DNA from: Gemmobacter nectariphilus
GTDB lineage: Bacteria; Pseudomonadota; Alphaproteobacteria; Rhodobacterales; Rhodobacteraceae
Length of the DNA stretch: 64,000 nucleotides
Direction: 5' to 3'
Assembly: GCA_020721445.1 (NCBI GenBank)
Contig: DYMU01000009.1
Span: 1 to 64,000 of the forward strand
Shown: positions 56,407-64,000 of the stretch, piece by piece
Numbering within the stretch: position 1 is the first letter of the stretch
Layout of the letters: each line of letters begins with the position of its first letter
Program-made: the position numbers and the translations under genes
Notes under the pieces: generated by a model
Told to the model about the DNA's origin: nothing
The model's input: the letters and a program-made list of their open reading frames with translations, nothing else
Database searches by the model: none

Positions 56407-57939
56407 GTGCTGCCACAGGAGGCCATCATCCGTTCCTTGCCCGTTTTTGACGATCTGCGCGCGTTTCTGGGCTGGCTGGAGGCCAAAGGCGAGCTTTTGC
56501 GCCTGCCCGAGCCAGTTCGGCTGTGCCATGAGATGACGGCGGTGCAGGTGGCGGCGCTGCGCGCCGGTGGTCCGGCGCTGCGGTTTGATGCCGCGGTGCA
56601 CACCGATGGCCGCCGCGCAGGCATGCCGGTGGTGGCCAACCTGTTCGGCACCCAGGACAGGGTTGCCGCCGGTCTGGGCCTGACCCGTGACCAGATCGCC
56701 GAGTTTGGCGCGTTTCTGGCCTCGTTGCGCAGCCCCGCACCGGTGGACGGCATGCGCGATGCGCTGGCGCGCTGGCCGATGTTGCGGGCGGCCTTGCTGA
56801 CACGGCCGCAGACCGTGCGGCGCGCGGCGGTGCAGCAGGTGACGGCCCCGCTGGACCTGACCCGCATCCCGGTGCAGACGCCCTGGCCCGAAGATGCCGG
56901 GCCGCTGATCACCTGGTCGGTGGTGGTGACGCGGCCCTTTGGGTCGGAAGCCGCGCAGCTGGCGCGCTATAACCTGGGCGTCTATCGCGCGCAGGTGCTG
57001 GGGCCGGACCGGCTGATCCTGCGCTGGCTGGCGCATCGTGGCGGGGCGGCGCATGCCCGCACCTGGGCGCGGGCGGGCGAGCCGATGCCGGTGGCCATTG
57101 CGCTGGGGGCAGACCCCGCCACCTTGCTGGGCGCGGCATTGCCCTTGCCCGAAACCGTGTCCGAGATCGTGTTTTCCGGCGTTCTGCGCGGCGCGCGCAG
57201 CGAATTGGTGCCGGCCAAGACCGTGCCCTTGCTGGTGCCCGCCAATGCCGAGATCATGCTGGAAGGCTGGGTTCACCCCGATGACACAGCACCCGAGGGG
57301 CCGTTTGGCGACCATACCGGCTATTACAACTCGGTCGAGCGGTTCCCGGTGATGCGGATCAGCGCCATCACCCATCGCCGCGATCCGTTGTATCTGACCA
57401 CCATCACCGGGCGACCGCCGGATGAGCCTTCGGTGATTGGCGAGGTGTTCAATGATCTGGCCCTCCCGGTGATCCGCGCGCAGATACCGGAAGTGCGCGA
57501 TCTGTGGTTGCCGCCTGCGGCCTGTTCCTATCGCATCGCGGTGGTCTCGATCGACAAACGCTATCCGGGGCAGGCGCGGCGGGTGATGATGGCGCTGTGG
57601 GGGATGCTGGCACAGTTCAGCTATACCAAGATGGTGATCGTGGTCGATGCCGACATCAACGCCCGCAACTGGGACGATATCGCCTGGGCCTTGGCCACAA
57701 GGATGGACCCGGCGCGCGATGTGATGGTGATCGACTCAACGCCGATGGATTATCTGGATTTTGCCAGCCCGCGCGAAGGTCTGGCAGGCAAGATCGGGAT
57801 TGATGCCACCACCAAGATCGGGGCGGAAACCACCCGCGACTGGGGCAAGGTGATGGCCCTGACCCCGCAGGACGAGGCGTTTGCCGCCGCCCTGCTGGCC
57901 CGCCATCTGCCTGCCCAGCATCTGCCGGTGAAGCCATGA
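56407..57939 (+). CDS. ubiD: UbiD family 3-polyprenyl-4-hydroxybenzoate decarboxylase
   Basis: 510 residues in the longest form, starting GTG 56407; a TTG at 56437 is an alternative, and AGGAGG at 56417-56422 argues for a downstream start. It uses prenylated FMN from UbiX. The conserved core includes the E-R-E set: GPFGDHTGYYNSVERFPV and the DADINARNWDDIAWALATR. It decarboxylates the ubiquinone precursor. Its UbiX partner follows immediately. Confidence 0.94.
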   Translation: MLPQEAIIRSLPVFDDLRAFLGWLEAKGELLRLPEPVRLCHEMTAVQVAALRAGGPALRFDAAVHTDGRRAGMPVVANLFGTQDRVAAGLGLTRDQIAEFGAFLASLRSPAPVDGMRDALARWPMLRAALLTRPQTVRRAAVQQVTAPLDLTRIPVQTPWPEDAGPLITWSVVVTRPFGSEAAQLARYNLGVYRAQVLGPDRLILRWLAHRGGAAHARTWARAGEPMPVAIALGADPATLLGAALPLPETVSEIVFSGVLRGARSELVPAKTVPLLVPANAEIMLEGWVHPDDTAPEGPFGDHTGYYNSVERFPVMRISAITHRRDPLYLTTITGRPPDEPSVIGEVFNDLALPVIRAQIPEVRDLWLPPAACSYRIAVVSIDKRYPGQARRVMMALWGMLAQFSYTKMVIVVDADINARNWDDIAWALATRMDPARDVMVIDSTPMDYLDFASPREGLAGKIGIDATTKIGAETTRDWGKVMALTPQDEAFAAALLARHLPAQHLPVKP

Positions 57940-58505
57940 CCGCGCGGGTGATCCTTGGGGTGTCCGGCGCGTCAGGCGCGCTGTTGGCGCTGGAGGTGGC
58001 GCGGATCCTGGCGCGGATCGGGGCCGAGGTTGACCTGACCCTGTCACCGATGGCCGAGCGGACGCTGGAGCTGGAGATCGGGCCCGAGGCGCATGCGCTG
58101 ATTGTGGGCATGGCCACGCGCCTGCACGGCATCCGCGATCTGGGGGCCAGCATCGCCTCGGGCTCTTGCCCGGTGGCGGGGATGATCGTGGCCCCCTGTT
58201 CGATGCGCAGTCTGGCGGCGATTGCGCATGGGCTGGACGACAACCTGCTGACCCGTGCCGCCGGGGTGCAGCTGAAGGAACGCCGCCCGCTGATCTTGCT
58301 GGCGCGTGAGGCACCGCTGACGCTGGCGCATCTGCGCAACATGACGGCGGTCACCGAAATGGGCGGCACAATCTTGCCGCCGGTGCCCGCGTTCTATCTG
58401 CGGCCCGAAACCACGCTGGAGATTGCAGCCCAGATCGCCGCCCGTGCGGTTGATCTGTTGCGTCTGGCCCCACCGCAGGCCGCCGCCTGGGACACGCCCG
58501 GATAA
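57936..58505 (+). CDS. ubiX: UbiX family flavin prenyltransferase
   Basis: 189 residues. LGVSGASGALLALEVARIL and the GSCPVAGMIVAPCSMRSLAAIAHGLDDNLLTRAA, KERRPLILLAREAPL motifs are typical. It makes prenyl-FMN for UbiD. Overlaps ubiD by four bases. Confidence 0.95.
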   Translation: MTARVILGVSGASGALLALEVARILARIGAEVDLTLSPMAERTLELEIGPEAHALIVGMATRLHGIRDLGASIASGSCPVAGMIVAPCSMRSLAAIAHGLDDNLLTRAAGVQLKERRPLILLAREAPLTLAHLRNMTAVTEMGGTILPPVPAFYLRPETTLEIAAQIAARAVDLLRLAPPQAAAWDTPG

Positions 58506-58513
58506 GGCGCGCG

Positions 58514-61196
<2,683 letters not shown>

Positions 61197-61227
61197 ACAC
61201 GGCGCCGGGCAGCGCGGGCCGGGGCGG

Positions 61228-62046
61228 TCAGCGCGCCAGACCCAGCGCCTCTAGCCGGGCCACGGTGGCGGGCAGGCGCAACTGGTCGCGGCGGACCTCC
61301 AGTATCAGGCGGGGGCGTTCTTCCAGTGCCGCCAGCGCATCAAACACCGGACGCCACGGAATGCGGCCATCACCGGGGTGCCAGTGCCGGTCGGCATAGC
61401 CATCGGCATCTTGCAGATGGACATGGCCCAGATGCCCGGCGGCGGCGGCGATGAAATCCACCACCGGCGGCGCGTTGTAGCGGCCATGCGCCAGTTCGGC
61501 ATGGCCGGTATCCAGCGAGACTTGCAGGTTCGGATGCCCGATGGCCCGGACCAGATCGACACGGGTGGCGGGGTTGGTGTCGTCGATGTTTTCCAGCATC
61601 AGGGTGCAGCCGATATCGGCGGCGCGGGCCAGAACCGGCGCAAGGCAGGTGGCACAATCGTCGAACATGCTGGGTTCGATATCGGCATAATTTGCCGCGT
61701 TCAGCACGTGCCAGTATGAGAACGGGCTGTGCACAACCATATGCGTGGCGGCCAATGCCTCGGCGACCTCCAGCCCTTTCAGGAACCGGGTCTGGATGAT
61801 GGCGCGCAGGTCGGGGTCGGGGTTGGCCAGATCAAGGCCAAAGAACGGCCCATGAATGCCGCGCGGACCGTGATGCGCGCCAAGCGCCGCCTTCCAGCGG
61901 GTCACCATGTCGGACACATCGCCCCGGATCACCGAGGTATAGACGAAATCCTGGATCTCGATCGCGCGTCCTTCGTCGCAGATCCACGCCTCCAGCAAGG
62001 CATAATGGTCGTAGCTCAGGGCAAGGCCCAGCAGGGGAAGCGGCAT
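61228..62046 (-). CDS. Sugar-phosphate isomerase/epimerase-like TIM-barrel protein
   Basis: 272 residues (ATG 62046 after GAAAGGA). Xylose-isomerase-like TIM barrel with GIHGPFFGLDLANPD, VVHSPFSYWH, LMLENIDDTNP, VSLDTGHAEL, HLGHVHLQDADG and LILEVRR, giving a divalent metal site. Divergent from phnF, so it may belong to phosphonate use. Substrate unknown. Confidence 0.82.
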   Translation of the reverse strand: MPLPLLGLALSYDHYALLEAWICDEGRAIEIQDFVYTSVIRGDVSDMVTRWKAALGAHHGPRGIHGPFFGLDLANPDPDLRAIIQTRFLKGLEVAEALAATHMVVHSPFSYWHVLNAANYADIEPSMFDDCATCLAPVLARAADIGCTLMLENIDDTNPATRVDLVRAIGHPNLQVSLDTGHAELAHGRYNAPPVVDFIAAAAGHLGHVHLQDADGYADRHWHPGDGRIPWRPVFDALAALEERPRLILEVRRDQLRLPATVARLEALGLAR

Positions 62047-62249
62047 GGTCATCCTTTCGGTTCTGTCAGGGGCGCGCAAGGGGCATGGCCCGACTTGCCG
62101 CCGAAACCGGCAAAAGCCAAGCAGGTATGGCGGCCCCCCTTTCGGCGTTGCACACGGTTGCAATAGCGTCATGGAAGTTTTGGCTGCGGGTCACAGGACT
62201 GTTGTGTCCCTCTGCGATCACGAGTCATTCGGATGAATTGACGACCTAT

Positions 62250-63014
62250 ATGGACGGAGGGCCCGGCTTGGGGCATGACAACTGGAAACTGATCCGCGAC
62301 GGGATCGCGGCCGAGATTGCCGAAGGCGCTTTGCCCCCCGGGTCACAATTGCCCACCGAATCGGTGCTGTGCGAACGCTTTGCCACGGGGCGCCATTCGG
62401 TGCGCCGCGCCGTGCAGGCCCTGGCGGTCGAGGGCAAGCTGCGCGTCGTGCAGGGGCGCGGCACCTTTGTCGAAAGCGCGCCGATGATCCGCTATGCCAT
62501 CGGGCGGCGCACAAGGTTCCGGCAGAACCTGCTGGATCAGGGCCTGACCCCGGCGGGCGAGCAGTTGCGGGCGGAAATCATGGCCGCGCCCGAGCGTGTG
62601 GCGTCGGCCTTTGGGCTGGTGCCGGGCGCGCCGGTGCACCGGCTGTTGCGGCGTGCTCTGGCCGACGGGCTGCCGATCAACCTCAGCCTGTCCTGGCATC
62701 CGGCCGAGCTGTTTCCCGATCTGGCGGCGCAACGGCTGGCCGGGGTGTCGGTGACCCAGGTCTATGCGGCGGCCGGGATCACCGATTATTTCCGCAAGCG
62801 AACCGTGATCTTTGCCCGCCGCCCCGAGGGCGACGAGGCGAAATTGCTGCAACAGCACCCCGATCAGCCGGTGATGGTGCTGGTTAAGACCGATGTCGCC
62901 GCCGATGGCCGTGGCATTGGCCATTCCGAGGCGGTGTGGTCGGCCAACCGGGTGCAGTTCACCATCGACAGTCTGGAAGACGCACCGGATACCGCAGGGG
63001 ACCGCGATGTTTGA
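62250..63014 (+). CDS. phnF: PhnF, GntR-family regulator of phosphonate genes
   Basis: 254 residues. N-terminal winged helix (WKLIRDGIAAEIAEGALPPGSQLPTESVLCERFATGRHSVRRAVQALAVEGKLRVVQGRGTFV), C-terminal UTRA ligand domain. It represses the C-P lyase genes that follow. A TCAT-TCGG-ATGA inverted repeat at 62225-62236 lies just upstream. The ATG at 62250 is preferred to a longer frame. Confidence 0.92.
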   Translation: MDGGPGLGHDNWKLIRDGIAAEIAEGALPPGSQLPTESVLCERFATGRHSVRRAVQALAVEGKLRVVQGRGTFVESAPMIRYAIGRRTRFRQNLLDQGLTPAGEQLRAEIMAAPERVASAFGLVPGAPVHRLLRRALADGLPINLSLSWHPAELFPDLAAQRLAGVSVTQVYAAAGITDYFRKRTVIFARRPEGDEAKLLQQHPDQPVMVLVKTDVAADGRGIGHSEAVWSANRVQFTIDSLEDAPDTAGDRDV

Positions 63015-63435
63015 CCGGGGCACAAGCGACGACGCGTCGACCCACCTGTCGGTGCTGGCACGGGCAGAGCCCGGGCGGATCAAGGCGATGGCCGAGCAGG
63101 TTCTGCCGGCGCTGGGGGCGGTCGAGGTTCTGATCTCGCGCACCGGGCTGGTGATGCTGCCCCTGCGCGACACGGTCAAGGGCGTCGATTTCTTTCTGGG
63201 CGAGGTGCTGGTGGCCGAGGCGCACATTCGGGCCGGCGGGGCCGAAGGCTATGGCATGGTCACCGGGCGCGATCTGGAACAGGCGATGGCGATGGCGGTG
63301 CTGGACGCCGCGCGCAGCCTGCGCTTGCCGGGGGTGCCGGAGTTTGTCCGCCAAGAGGCCGCGGCGCAGGCCGCAAGCGACGATGCCCGGCTGCGCCGGA
63401 TCGAGGCCACCCGTGTCGAGATGGAGACATTCTGA
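63007..63435 (+). CDS. phnG: PhnG, C-P lyase core subunit
   Basis: 142 residues. VLARAEPGRIKAMAEQVLPAL and LLPLRDTVKGVDFFLGEVLVAEAHI are the conserved start and core. It forms the PhnGHIJ complex. Overlaps phnF by eight bases and phnH by one. Confidence 0.94.
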   Translation: MFDRGTSDDASTHLSVLARAEPGRIKAMAEQVLPALGAVEVLISRTGLVMLPLRDTVKGVDFFLGEVLVAEAHIRAGGAEGYGMVTGRDLEQAMAMAVLDAARSLRLPGVPEFVRQEAAAQAASDDARLRRIEATRVEMETF

Positions 63436-63968
63436 TGGCTGACCCGGTTCCGACGCAGGACGATCTGCGCGACAACGCGGCGTTTGAGGCACTGATGTGG
63501 GCGATGGCGCGGCCCGGCAGCCTGCACGATCTGCCGGGTGGTATCGCCGATCTGGTGCTGGCGCTGGTGGACCGTGAATGTCGGGTGCTGGTGGACGACC
63601 CTTCCCTGGCGCAGGTGGTGGCCGCGACCGGCGCGGCGCTGGTGGCGGCCGAAGGTGCCGATCACGCCTTTCTGACACGGGCCGAGGGTGCGTTGGCGGT
63701 GTTGGCCGCCTTGCCCGCCGGATCCCCGCTTTACCCCGATCAGGGCGCGACGCTGGTGCTGCCCGCGACGCTTGGGCAGGGCCAAAGGCTGCGGCTGACC
63801 GGGCCGGGGATCGAGGGCGCGACCGAGGTGCATATCAGTGGCCTGCCCGATGGGTTCATCGACCTGCGGGCGGCGCGCTGCCGCTACCCGGAAGGGGTGG
63901 ACATGGTGTTTGTTGACGTTTCTCGGATCATGGCCTTGCCACGGTCCACCACGGTTGAGGGGATATAA
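63435..63968 (+). CDS. phnH: PhnH, C-P lyase core subunit
   Basis: 177 residues. NAAFEALMWAMARPGSLHDLPG, RLTGPGIEGATEVHISGLPDGFI and the tail YPEGVDMVFVDVSRIMALPRST match PhnH. It couples to phnI through a TAATG overlap. Confidence 0.95.
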   Translation: MADPVPTQDDLRDNAAFEALMWAMARPGSLHDLPGGIADLVLALVDRECRVLVDDPSLAQVVAATGAALVAAEGADHAFLTRAEGALAVLAALPAGSPLYPDQGATLVLPATLGQGQRLRLTGPGIEGATEVHISGLPDGFIDLRAARCRYPEGVDMVFVDVSRIMALPRSTTVEGI

Positions 63969-64000
63969 TGGCCTATGTCGCAACCCGGGGCGGTGAACGC
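63968..64000 (+). CDS. phnI: PhnI, C-P lyase subunit (first 11 codons only)
   Basis: Reading frame MAYVATRGGER continues past the window end. The typical PhnI start is MYVAVKGGE-like, and the order phnF-G-H-I is conserved. Confidence 0.85.
   Translation, partial: MAYVATRGGER

Overview
The window is GC-rich (by eye well above 60 percent) chromosomal DNA of an alphaproteobacterium, very probably a member of the Rhodobacterales (Rhodobacteraceae/Paracoccaceae). Pointers are the DUF2948, DUF2842 and DUF6524 genes around murA, pyrG, secG and purA, a double cold-shock-domain protein, a SigF/NrsF pair, the oxygen-independent ubiquinone genes ubiTUV with a perfect FNR box, and a light-dependent protochlorophyllide reductase (LPOR) of the type known from aerobic anoxygenic phototrophs. 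Species is not determined.

Layout. (1) 254-5135, all minus strand: an operon for a copper-type bufferin (bufA1, the MNIO enzyme bufB, the partner bufC), then DoxX, a CcdA-like membrane protein, a periplasmic thioredoxin, and an ECF sigma factor with its NrsF anti-sigma. A promoter matching the SigF pattern lies upstream of bufA and a strong hairpin separates bufA from bufB. (2) 5605-18551: a 12.9-kb integrated element inserted in the anticodon loop of a host tRNA-Thr(GGT). The host tRNA is split into a 3' half at 5570-5615 and a 5' half at 18541-18580. The element carries a complete tRNA-Thr(GGT) of its own with a promoter-like sequence. It also has a tyrosine integrase with paired arm-type repeats at both ends, an AlpA-like regulator, a primase-helicase, a 17-bp inverted repeat that may be an origin, a serine recombinase, a small-terminase-like protein, several unknown small proteins and a restriction-modification pair. 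(3) 18682-30880: host housekeeping genes (murA, pyrG, secG, purA, thiN), a 939-residue acidic protein of unknown function and a DMT transporter. (4) 31026-41143: sdaA, a Hint-domain protein, rpiA, gor, hflK-hflC, a class VI-type ferredoxin, a stranded C-terminal piece of DnaE2, a peptidoglycan-binding lipoprotein and an HD protein. (5) 41295-51605: DegP-type protease, trpE, a PpiD-like foldase, an aminotransferase, gpt, a LysE exporter, fabI, pdxH, a cold-shock protein, a DUF192 protein and tRNA-Pro(TGG). (6) 51745-61196: an AlkB-type hydroxylase, ubiV-ubiU-ubiT divergent from ubiD-ubiX with a perfect FNR box between them, LPOR, and an alpha/beta hydrolase fused to a membrane domain. (7) 61228-64000: a TIM-barrel isomerase-like protein and the start of a phosphonate C-P lyase operon (phnF, phnG, phnH and the first codons of phnI).

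How the genes work together. Region 1 reads as a self-contained metal-stress response: the sigma factor transcribes its own operon, whose product is a modified copper-binding peptide, with thiol and redox helpers in the envelope. Region 2 behaves like a satellite or integrative island that compensates for the tRNA it destroys. Region 6 groups low-oxygen quinone synthesis with an oxygen-independent chlorophyll-pathway enzyme.
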